From positions 1 to 64,000 of the forward strand of contig NZ_FOHX01000003.1 in the NCBI RefSeq assembly GCF_900111685.1: a stretch of DNA of 64,000 nucleotides, in the 5' to 3' direction. The DNA is from Nonomuraea wenchangensis (lineage in GTDB: Bacteria > Actinomycetota > Actinomycetes > Streptosporangiales > Streptosporangiaceae). Below, piece by piece: positions 24,791 through 31,477 of the stretch (the first letter of the stretch is position 1; each line of letters starts with the position of its first letter). Both the position numbers and the translations under genes were made by a program. The notes beneath the pieces are model-generated. The model worked only from the letters and a program-made list of their open reading frames with translations, did no database searches and was not told the origin of the DNA.

Positions 24791-24841
24791 GACCGTTGTG
24801 GGAGGTTTCTGGCGGTTCACACGTCCTACGGACCGTTGTGG
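24791..24841. promoter_or_regulatory. 11-bp direct repeat in the divergent regulatory gap
   Basis: GACCGTTGTGG occurs at 24791-24801 and 24831-24841, 40 bp apart start to start, so on the same helical face. Farther right GTTGTCAAC at about 24921 is a short palindrome. The gap (24,790-24,983) separates the divergent ATPase and XRE genes, so these are candidate binding sites for the XRE protein. Confidence 0.45.
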
Positions 24842-24983
24842 ACCGGAGTTCTCCTGTTGCTCTGAAGACACTCCCCAGCGTGGCCCTGGCCAGCTAGTTT
24901 GAGTAGGTAACGAGCAACACAGTTGTCAACACATGCAGGTGACTGCTGTGTGTGTATCTGTGAATCGGGAGGGAGGTGAGCCC

Positions 24984-25808
24984 ATGACAGGAAGCGTGAT
25001 CGATCCGGCAGCGAGCCCACTCGCGCTATATGGGTCAGAATTGCGCCGGTTACGGGAGGAAAAGGGCATCACTCAGGAGCAGCTCGCCGACTTCTGCCAC
25101 GTCAGCAAATCCCTGGTCAGCCAGATCGAGAACGCCAAACGCAACCCGTCCTGGAAGTTCACAGAGGATGTGGAGAAGCGACTCGGAATAACTGATCAAT
25201 CGCTAGCCAGGCTTCTTCCTCTTGTCCTCAAATCAGGTCCGACGTGGTTTCGTGAGTGGCCGAAAATTGAGTCCAACGCCCATAACCTGCGCACATGGCA
25301 ACCGCTCGTCGTCCCTGGACTGCTTCAGACAAGGGCCTACGCACGCGCTGTCCTGCGCGGTGAGCCGAGCGTCGGTGACGCAACCGTTGACGATGCCACC
25401 GAGGCTCGAATCGCTCGGCAGACCATCTTCGACCGACCAGAGCCGCCGCTGTACGTGGCAGTGATCGACGAATCCGTTCTTGACCGCCCGATCGGCGGCC
25501 CGTCCGTGATGCGCGAGCAGATCGAGCGCCTGATCAAGGTCTCCGACTCGCCATCCATCACGATTCAGCTCGTCCGGATGTCGTCAGTACCGAGCGTTGG
25601 GCTTCTCGGCGGATTCGTCATTGCTCACCAGTCGCAGGGTCCTGACACCGTGTACTTGGACAACGCGGCTGATGGAGAAGTAACAGATCGCGAGGATCGG
25701 GTGAGGAGGGTTAGTCTCAGATTCGACGTCATCAGGGCCTATGCCAGGCCGGTGGACGAGACGATGGGCGCGCTACACAGGAAGTTGGAGGAGTACCAAG
25801 GTGAATGA
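24984..25808 (+). CDS. XRE-family regulator with DUF5753 (WhiJ-like)
   Basis: A 274-residue DNA-binding protein. The N-terminal helix-turn-helix (about residues 18-70, RRLREEKGITQEQLADFCH) is followed by the DUF5753 domain typical of actinobacterial regulators paired with DUF397 proteins. The ATG 24984 is behind GGGAGGTGAG. The pair probably controls developmental or stress genes, or the neighbouring RiPP cassette. Overlap with the DUF397 start is eight bases. Confidence 0.9.
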   Translation: MTGSVIDPAASPLALYGSELRRLREEKGITQEQLADFCHVSKSLVSQIENAKRNPSWKFTEDVEKRLGITDQSLARLLPLVLKSGPTWFREWPKIESNAHNLRTWQPLVVPGLLQTRAYARAVLRGEPSVGDATVDDATEARIARQTIFDRPEPPLYVAVIDESVLDRPIGGPSVMREQIERLIKVSDSPSITIQLVRMSSVPSVGLLGGFVIAHQSQGPDTVYLDNAADGEVTDREDRVRRVSLRFDVIRAYARPVDETMGALHRKLEEYQGE

Positions 25809-26019
25809 CGAACTGGCGGACGAGCTGAAGACGGCTGCGTGGCGTAAGGCCACAGCGTCTGGTGCCAACGGTGGCGACTGCATCGAGGTCGCTCCGCTGA
25901 GCGGTGACCGTGTCGGTATCCGTGACACCGAGAGCCCTGAGCAGGCTCCGTACGTGGTCCGTGGATCTGTTTTTCGGGCGTGGGTTGACGGGGCCAAGAA
26001 GGGCGAGTTCGACTTCTAG
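25801..26019 (+). CDS. DUF397 small partner protein
   Basis: A 72-residue protein starting at GTG 25801, overlapping the XRE stop, with GGAGGAG upstream. The segments TAAWRKATASGANGGDCIEVA and VVRGSVFRAWVDGAK are diagnostic of DUF397 (shown partly). In Streptomyces such proteins act together with WhiJ-like XRE regulators, and in several cases titrate or antagonise them. A terminator follows at 26,032. Confidence 0.9.
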   Translation: MNDELADELKTAAWRKATASGANGGDCIEVAPLSGDRVGIRDTESPEQAPYVVRGSVFRAWVDGAKKGEFDF

Positions 26020-26031
26020 TCCCGAAAACAG

Positions 26032-26065
26032 GAAACCCCCCGACCAGAGCCGGCCAGGGGGTTTC
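26032..26065. terminator. Bidirectional terminator between convergent genes
   Basis: GAAACCCCC (26032-26040) pairs with GGGGGTTTC (26057-26065) over a 16-base loop, with TTGC following. It lies between the DUF397 gene on the plus strand and the DUF2637 gene on the minus strand. Confidence 0.8.
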
Positions 26066-26077
26066 TTGCTGTGTTAA

Positions 26078-27061
26078 TCAGGCGGCGGCCTGTACCGTCC
26101 CGAATTCCTGCTTGAGGCGGTTGAGCAGGTCGTTGGCCCGGTTGGTCGAGAGGCCGGTACCACGCTCGCGCATGCGCTCGATCAGGTTGTTCCGGGTGAG
26201 CTTCTGACCGTCCTTGGCCAGCTCCTCGGCAACCTCCAGACCAACAGGGACGAGCTCCTCGATCGTGGGCGCAGCCTTGGCACGCTTGCCGTTCTTCGTT
26301 TCGGTGTACTCGGGAAGAATCTGCTCCTCGGTCTCCTCCTCGACGGCCGAGATCAGCTCGGTCGGGACGAGCTCGCCAAGCTTGTACTCGACACGCTCAC
26401 GGCGGGTGGCCTTGAGACGCCACATCCGGCCGTAGCGCTCCTGGAGGTCGGCCTTGGCGTAGGCGCGGTCACGCTCACGCCGGAGAGCGGCCTCGTAGGA
26501 GCGGGTCTCCCAGAGGACGGACCGACGCCACAGGAAGAACGTGGAGATCGGCGAGAGGATCCAGCGGGAAAGCCGGATGGCCTCCATGTTCTTGGCCTGC
26601 GACAGCTTGTACCTGCGACGGACGGCGTAGGCGATGACTTCGACGGCCATGACCCACAGGCCGGGCAGTACCGCGTGAGCGATGATCCCGAAGAGGTTGG
26701 TCTCTCCGGCGACGTTCAGGTAGACGGTCACTGCCGTCAGCGTCCAGGGGACGAGCTTGAGGATCGACAGCCGCATGCCGAGGCGCGCGAGGAGGATCTC
26801 CACGGCGGAGAAGGCTCCGATGGCCAGGTCCACGCCGATGGGCAGCGTCCAGGCCAGGCCACCGAAGTAGGGTACGGCGGCCAGCTTGACTGCGGCGAAG
26901 CTGTTGACGAAGCCGAGGATGCCGAGCGCCAGGACGACGAGGCCGACCGAGATGACGGCCACCTTCTCGCCCTTGGTCAGCTCACGGGGAGCCTCGGACG
27001 TGGCGGTTGCTCCGATCAGGTCGCTACGACGGTTGATCGGGGAAACGATAGACTGGTTCAT
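26078..27061 (-). CDS. DUF2637-type membrane protein (Spd-like)
   Basis: A 327-residue protein. Four hydrophobic helices occupy about residues 33-160 (VAVISVGLVVLALGILGFV, LPIGVDLAIGAFSAVEILLA, LVPWTLTAVTVYLNVAG, AVLPGLWVMAVEVIAYAV). A charged cytoplasmic tail follows, and its last 70 residues look like a winged-helix DNA-binding segment (LTRNNLIERMRERGTGLSTN). DUF2637 proteins are characteristic of actinobacterial plasmids and integrative elements, where they are linked to plasmid spread. Finding one in a phage-like element suggests gene exchange with such elements. AGGAAG precedes the ATG. Confidence 0.8.
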   Translation of the reverse strand: MNQSIVSPINRRSDLIGATATSEAPRELTKGEKVAVISVGLVVLALGILGFVNSFAAVKLAAVPYFGGLAWTLPIGVDLAIGAFSAVEILLARLGMRLSILKLVPWTLTAVTVYLNVAGETNLFGIIAHAVLPGLWVMAVEVIAYAVRRRYKLSQAKNMEAIRLSRWILSPISTFFLWRRSVLWETRSYEAALRRERDRAYAKADLQERYGRMWRLKATRRERVEYKLGELVPTELISAVEEETEEQILPEYTETKNGKRAKAAPTIEELVPVGLEVAEELAKDGQKLTRNNLIERMRERGTGLSTNRANDLLNRLKQEFGTVQAAA

Positions 27062-27165
27062 GGTCCACTTCCTGGTCTAGTCAGGCAGATGGGCTAGGGC
27101 TCGATCGGCGTTGCTGCGCTGGTCGGGCCCGTTTTTTGTTGTACCTCCATGGTTACACACCAAGA

Positions 27166-27408
27166 TCAGAAAATAGTAGCGCCGCCCTCCAGCGCCGGAC
27201 GGCCGAGCGAGTCCTGACGTCCCTCGAAGACCCTGACGAGGTCGAGGAGCGCTCCGAGCGTCCGGCCGGTGGCCAGATTGCGCGCGTGCTCCTCGGTTGG
27301 TCGCTGGTAGCCATGTCGCTCCAGGAGGTCGATGACCTCGGACACGAGGCCGAAGGTGAAGCGGTCGTCATCGCCAGTCAGGGACGTGGACACGGGATCG
27401 GTCGGCAT
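27166..27408 (-). CDS. Small acidic protein at the right end of the element
   Basis: An 80-residue protein with ATG 27408 preceded by AAGGAGG. It is helical and acidic, with the segment TGDDDRFTFGLVSEVIDLLERHGY and a basic GR-rich centre; similar short proteins are seen beside DUF2637 genes in other actinobacterial elements (from memory, not searched). The larger antisense-type ORF covering this area is a shadow. Function unknown. The codons are phage-like. Confidence 0.7.
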   Translation of the reverse strand: MPTDPVSTSLTGDDDRFTFGLVSEVIDLLERHGYQRPTEEHARNLATGRTLGALLDLVRVFEGRQDSLGRPALEGGATIF

Positions 27409-27414
27409 GTAGCC

Positions 27415-27442
27415 TCCTTGTGTGTCTTTTGGTGCACCTTGC
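27415..27442. other. Right boundary of the element inside alkB
   Basis: Homology to AlkB starts abruptly at codon TTG 27439 (LHWQPYRYTR), and no AlkB-like sequence lies to the left. The element's last gene begins at 27408, so the recombination joint lies in about 27,415-27,442. The matching left junction is outside the window, so the core sequence cannot be read. Confidence 0.6.
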
Positions 27443-27897
27443 ACTGGCAGCCCTACCGCTACACGCGCCTGGCCCACGACGTCAACGGCCGCAAGGTCGC
27501 CGACTTCCCCGGCTGGCTCGCCGACCTGGGCCGCCGCGCGGTCGCCGAGGCGTACGGCCGCCCGGCCGACGACTACGAGCCCGACACGGCCCTGGTCAAC
27601 TTCTACGACGCCGAGGCCCGGATGGGCATGCACCAGGACAAGGACGAGCGGTCGCCCGCCCCGGTGGTCTCGCTGAGCATCGGCGACACGTGCCTGTTCA
27701 GGTTCGGCAACACCGAGACGCGCGGCCGGCCGTACACGGACGTGGAGCTGGCCTCCGGCGACCTGTTCGTGTTCGGCGGGCCGTCGCGGCTCGCCTACCA
27801 CGGGGTGCCGAAGATCTATCCCGGCACCGGCGACCCGGCCACCGGGCTCGCCGCCGGCCGCCTCAACCTCACGCTGAGGGTCACCGGCCTCCGGTGA
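27439..27897 (+). pseudogene. alkB: alkB fragment, 3' part (interrupted by element insertion)
   Basis: The remaining 152 residues correspond to the C-terminal part of the Fe(II)/2-oxoglutarate-dependent DNA repair dioxygenase AlkB. The iron ligands HQD (in MGMHQDKDE) and the later His (LAYHG) and the 2-oxoglutarate-binding Arg region (RLNLTLRV) are all kept. The N-terminal substrate-binding lid is missing, because a phage-like element now ends where alkB begins. Excision would restore the gene if the left half is intact beyond the window. The end overlaps the convergent HTH-protein gene by 17 bases. Confidence 0.85.
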
Positions 27898-28573
27898 CGT
27901 AGTCGAAGTCGTCGTCGGAGAGGGTGCGGCGCAGCGTCCGCAGCACCTTGTTCGCGTCGTCGCCCGGCTGCTCCAGGTAGAACGGCCTGCCGTCGCGGCC
28001 GAACGTGATCGCCGAGCCGCCCTCCCACTTGCCGAGCGCGTCGGCGACCGGCCCGAAGTCCTCGTGCGGCTCGAACCCGAGCGTGCGGGCGTGGTCGACG
28101 GAGCCGAGCACCAGGTGCCTGGCCAGCTCGTACGGCGCCTCCTGCCAGCCCGCGTACTCGCCGAAGAAGTACTCGCGGAAGCGCGCCAGCTCCCGGTCGT
28201 CCATGATCTGCGGGCCGATGGCGTTGCGCACGCCGAGGCAGAACACGTCGGCGAGGTAGCCGGAGACCTCCATGCGGTCCCAGGAGTGGCGGCGGGCGAC
28301 GAGCACGCACACCATGCCGTCGGCGCCGGACTCCGGCGCCTCGTCGCTCCAGCCGAGCGCGGGGTCCACGCCGAGGCCGGCGCTCCAGCCGACGTTGATC
28401 CAGCATCCGACCAGCTCGGAGGTGCCGCCACCGGCCGTGGTCTCCGCGGCGATCTCCCTCACCAGCGGCGCCACGACGGACGGCGGCACCTTGAGCGCGC
28501 GGGCGATCTCCTTGGGAGAACGGCCCTGAGCACGGAGTTCGCGTACCTGGTCCTTCAATTCCGCATTGTCCAC
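27881..28573 (-). CDS. HTH domain-containing conserved hypothetical protein
   Basis: A 230-residue protein. The first 45 residues form a helix-turn-helix (RAQGRSPKEIARALKVPPSVV), followed by a mixed domain with GCWINVGWS and a C-terminal region KWEGGSAITFGRDGRPFY. The family is common in actinobacteria but has no known role by name here. It ends on the far side of alkB with a 17-base convergent overlap. Confidence 0.75.
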   Translation of the reverse strand: MDNAELKDQVRELRAQGRSPKEIARALKVPPSVVAPLVREIAAETTAGGGTSELVGCWINVGWSAGLGVDPALGWSDEAPESGADGMVCVLVARRHSWDRMEVSGYLADVFCLGVRNAIGPQIMDDRELARFREYFFGEYAGWQEAPYELARHLVLGSVDHARTLGFEPHEDFGPVADALGKWEGGSAITFGRDGRPFYLEQPGDDANKVLRTLRRTLSDDDFDYVTGGR

Positions 28574-28582
28574 GCGGGCAGC

Positions 28583-29626
28583 CTAGCCGTTCCGCTCCGA
28601 CAGCCGCCGGGCAAGCCACGCCAGGGCGAGCGGGTAACGGTACTCGATGCCGCCGTGCCCGGCGTCGAACAGCTCGAAGCGGACCCGCTCGTCCGGCACG
28701 CCCGCCGCCGCCACCGCCCGGCGGAACGCGACCGCGGCGAAGTCCAGGAAGTACTCGTCCCGGTGCCCGGCGTCCACCCAGATGCCGCGCATCGAGCGCA
28801 GCGCCTCGGCGTAGCGGGGCTCGCCCGCCATGACCACCGGGTCGCGCGCCAGCCAGCGCCGCCACACCTCCGGCACGGTCGCCCCGGTGTCGTCGAACGG
28901 CAGCCGCACCGTGCCGTCCTCGTCGGCCGAGTACGCCGCCGCGTAGGCGTACATCTCCAGCAGCTCCAGGTCGCCCTCCCGCGTCCCGGCCAGCCGGGAG
29001 CGGAAGTCGGCGAGGAAGGCGTCGTAGGAGCCGCCGTACATGTCGCGCAGCCGCCGCGCCAGCCCCGGGAACGCGTGCCGCATGCTGACCTCGAACAGCG
29101 CGTCCCCGGCGTGGGTGGCCAGCGCGCCGAAGACGTGCGGGGCGAGCATGGCGGTCACCATGGCGCCGTAGCCGCCGCTGGACTTGCCGGTGACCGCCCG
29201 GTGGTCGCGGCCGGGGAGGGTGCGGTAGTTGGCGTCCACCCAGGGGACGACCTCCTCGCACAGGTACGAGTGGTAGCGGCCGGTGGCGGGCGAGTCGAGG
29301 TACTGGCTGCCGCCGAGCGCGGTCCAGGCGTCGACGTAGACGACGATCGCGGGCGGCGCCTCCCCCGCGGCGAACATGGCGTCGGCCAGCTCGGGGAACG
29401 GCCGGCGGAACGGCGCCCTGTTGAGCCACATGGCGACGTGGCCGGTGTAGCCGAGCAGCACGTACAGGGAGGGGTAGCGGCGGCGGGGCTCGTCGTCGTA
29501 GCCCGGCGGCACGTACACCAGCAGCGGCCGCTCGTGCGGGTCGCCCAGCGGGTTGCCGCGCAGCAGCGCGCTGTCGATCACGCGGTGGTCGAGACGGCCG
29601 GCCAGCTCGGCGGACCAGGGCAGCAT
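28583..29626 (-). CDS. Alpha/beta-hydrolase of the esterase D / carbohydrate esterase type
   Basis: A 347-residue cytoplasmic esterase. The nucleophile elbow G-K-S-S-G (Ser149) is followed by GGYGAM; an RPLLVYVPPGY strand near residue 35 and a C-terminal DAGHGGIEYRYP provide the His region. The family (feruloyl esterase/S-formylglutathione hydrolase-like) cleaves acyl esters. It follows an amidohydrolase gene on the same strand with a 26-base gap, suggesting joint use of an unknown ester or amide substrate. Confidence 0.8.
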   Translation of the reverse strand: MLPWSAELAGRLDHRVIDSALLRGNPLGDPHERPLLVYVPPGYDDEPRRRYPSLYVLLGYTGHVAMWLNRAPFRRPFPELADAMFAAGEAPPAIVVYVDAWTALGGSQYLDSPATGRYHSYLCEEVVPWVDANYRTLPGRDHRAVTGKSSGGYGAMVTAMLAPHVFGALATHAGDALFEVSMRHAFPGLARRLRDMYGGSYDAFLADFRSRLAGTREGDLELLEMYAYAAAYSADEDGTVRLPFDDTGATVPEVWRRWLARDPVVMAGEPRYAEALRSMRGIWVDAGHRDEYFLDFAAVAFRRAVAAAGVPDERVRFELFDAGHGGIEYRYPLALAWLARRLSERNG

Positions 29627-29652
29627 GCGGGCTCCTTACAAGGAACGAGGGC

Positions 29653-30873
29653 TCAGAGGGAGGAGGTGACCGTGTCGACGCCGGTCTGCGTGACGGCCCG
29701 TCCCGCGACCAGGACGAGCACGAGCTCGCGCAGGTCGGAGATGCGGCGGAGCGGGTCGCCGCGTACCGCGATCAGGTCGGCCCGTTTGCCGGTCTCGACG
29801 GTCCCGGTCACCGCGCCGACCCCGCAGGCGTCGGCGGCCCGCGCGGTGGCCAGCTCGATCACCTCGGCGTTGCCGAATCCGGCGCCCGCGAACACCTCCA
29901 GCCCCGCCACGTAGCCGTCGGTGCGGTTGCCGACGCCCGCGGCGGCGAAGCCGGAGTCGGTGCCGGCGATGAGGCGCACCCCGGCGTCCCGCAGGGCGAC
30001 GATCCCGTGCAGCCAGTCGTCGAGCATCTCGGGGCCGAGCGTGTCGCGCAGCCGCCAGTAGACGCCGTGCAGGGTGGGGCACACGTACGTGCCGCTCTCC
30101 GCGACCACGTCGGCCAGCTCAGGGTCGTAACGGTGGCCGGAGGGGGTGAAGAACGAGCAGTGCTCGATCGTGGCCACCCCGGCCTCGACCGCGCTGCGGA
30201 TGGCCGCGTGCGCGTGGGCGTGCGCGGCGACGCCCTTGCCGCGCGCACCGGCCTCCTCCACGACCGCGCGGATCTCCTCGGTGGAGTACTGCTGGACCCA
30301 GCTCGGCGCCGCGCTCGGCGTCATCTGGCCGCCGGAGGCCATGATCTTGAGGCAGTCGGCGCCGGCGCGCAGGTTCTCCCTGGCCACGCGGCGGATGGCG
30401 GGCAGGTCGTCGGCCTCGCCGCCCATGTACCAGCAGTGGCCGCCGGTGGGCGTGATGGGCCGGGTCGCGGCGATCAGGTGGGGGCCGACGGCCAGCCCCT
30501 CCTCGATCGCGTCGCGCAGGGCCAGGTCGAGGAAGCCGCGCGCGCCGAGGTCGCGGGCGGTGGTGACGCCGGCGGAGACGAGTTTGCGGGCGTTCTCGGC
30601 CATGCGCAGCAGCAGGTGGCGGTCGCTCTCGGGGCTCTGCCTGGTCACCGGGTCGACCTTGTCGTCGAAGCCCAGGTGCACGTGCGCGTCGATGAGCCCC
30701 GGCAGCAGGGTGCAGCCGGGCAGGTCGACGACCTCGTCGGCGTCGCCCGGCTCGCCGGCGCCGCCGCGCGGCCCCGCGAAGGCGATCATGTCGCCGTCCA
30801 CGGCCACCTCGCCGTACGGGATCACCTCTCCGGGGCGGCCGGTGAGCACCTGCGCGGCGCGAAGGATGCGCAT
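29653..30873 (-). CDS. Amidohydrolase (imidazolonepropionase / prolidase-like)
   Basis: A 406-residue metal-dependent hydrolase. The N-terminal metal motif HVHLG (LIDAHVHLGFD) is followed by GVTTARDLGARG, the His-bearing AHAHAHAA and a C-terminal LIAGTDSGFA Asp motif, all typical of the metal-dependent hydrolase superfamily. The ATG at 30873 is chosen over an ATG 18 bases earlier that lacks homology. It could act on peptides (Xaa-Pro dipeptidase-like), pesticide-like carbamates or similar. It sits in one operon with the esterase. Confidence 0.85.
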   Translation of the reverse strand: MRILRAAQVLTGRPGEVIPYGEVAVDGDMIAFAGPRGGAGEPGDADEVVDLPGCTLLPGLIDAHVHLGFDDKVDPVTRQSPESDRHLLLRMAENARKLVSAGVTTARDLGARGFLDLALRDAIEEGLAVGPHLIAATRPITPTGGHCWYMGGEADDLPAIRRVARENLRAGADCLKIMASGGQMTPSAAPSWVQQYSTEEIRAVVEEAGARGKGVAAHAHAHAAIRSAVEAGVATIEHCSFFTPSGHRYDPELADVVAESGTYVCPTLHGVYWRLRDTLGPEMLDDWLHGIVALRDAGVRLIAGTDSGFAAAGVGNRTDGYVAGLEVFAGAGFGNAEVIELATARAADACGVGAVTGTVETGKRADLIAVRGDPLRRISDLRELVLVLVAGRAVTQTGVDTVTSSL

Positions 30874-30979
30874 GCCCCAAGGGTGCCACAACGGGTCTTA
30901 AGGGCACAGGAAGGCGTTCGTAAGGGGGGCGCGCGACCGTGAAGGTGTTCCGCCCACGAACCCGCGCCAGGAGGATCCG

Positions 30980-31474
30980 ATGTCGCAGACCGCCGAGTAC
31001 ACGATCACCCGCCACTTCGCCGCCCCGCGCCACCGCGTCTGGGACGCCTGGACCGACCCGGAGCGCTTCTCTCGGTGGTTCGGGCCGCGCGGGATGGCCA
31101 CGCCGCTCGGCCGGATCACCCTGGACGCGGTGCCCGGCGGGGTCTGGCGGGCCACGCTGGTCGGCGAGGAGGGGTTCGAGGTGACGCTGGACGGCCGCTA
31201 CCGCGAGGTGCGCGCGCCGGGCCGGCTGGTGTTCACGACCGGCGACCCCGACGCCCCCGGCGACGGCCCGGCTTCGGTGGTGACCGTGGACCTCGCGGCG
31301 ACCGGCGACCGCACCGAGATGCGCTTCCACCAGTACGGCGTCAACACCGCCCCCGAGCACGCCGAGCAGGCGAAGGCGGGCTGGGTCGAGTTCTTCGACC
31401 GCCTGGCCGAACACGTCGAGCACGTCGAGCACGTCGAGCAGGTCGAGCAGGTCGAGCGGGTCCCGCAGGGGTGA
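30980..31474 (+). CDS. SRPBCC / AHSA1-type domain protein
   Basis: A 164-residue protein with the START-like ligand-binding fold. RHFAAPRHRVWDAWTDPERFSRWFGP (the typical ATPase-activator entry block, shortened) and the late WVEFFDRLAEHV helix are diagnostic of the AHSA1 family. The last 25 residues carry tandem VEH/VEQ repeats encoded by a 9-bp DNA repeat. ATG 30980 follows AGGAGG. The role is probably binding of a hydrophobic ligand. It is transcribed away from the amidohydrolase gene. Confidence 0.82.
   Translation: MSQTAEYTITRHFAAPRHRVWDAWTDPERFSRWFGPRGMATPLGRITLDAVPGGVWRATLVGEEGFEVTLDGRYREVRAPGRLVFTTGDPDAPGDGPASVVTVDLAATGDRTEMRFHQYGVNTAPEHAEQAKAGWVEFFDRLAEHVEHVEHVEQVEQVERVPQG
31412..31456 (+). 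repeat. 9-bp tandem repeat at the 3' end of the SRPBCC gene
   Basis: Three copies of CACGTCGAG followed by two of CAGGTCGAG, all in phase, so the protein gains EHVEHVEHVEQVEQVE-type repeats. Tandem repeats of a codon multiple are prone to copy-number change that only lengthens the tail. Confidence 0.85.
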
Positions 31475-31477
31475 GCG

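Larger units (their letters stand above)
346..27430. mobile_element. Prophage-like integrated element (siphovirus structural module plus accessory region), left end outside window
   Basis: The order HNH, TerS, TerL, portal, protease, capsid, connectors, tail tube, tail chaperone with frameshift, tape measure and minor tail genes is that of a lambdoid/HK97-type siphovirus, all on the plus strand with overlapping or tightly spaced genes. GC is visibly lower than in the flanking chromosome. The right edge is set by alkB homology, which resumes at about 27,439. The left end is not seen because an IS630-type element and the window edge intervene. No integrase, immunity repressor, holin/endolysin pair or replication gene is recognisable, so the element is either incomplete or continues leftwards. 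Confidence 0.85.

Noticed and set aside
27090..27152. 18-codon minus-strand leader-like frame starting at the ATG near 27,150
   Set aside because: Short, no ribosome site and no repeated codons typical of attenuation leaders.
27166..28431. 421-residue minus-strand open frame across the alkB fragment and the HTH gene
   Set aside because: Only its last 80 residues have a proper ATG and ribosome site; the rest is out of frame with supported genes.
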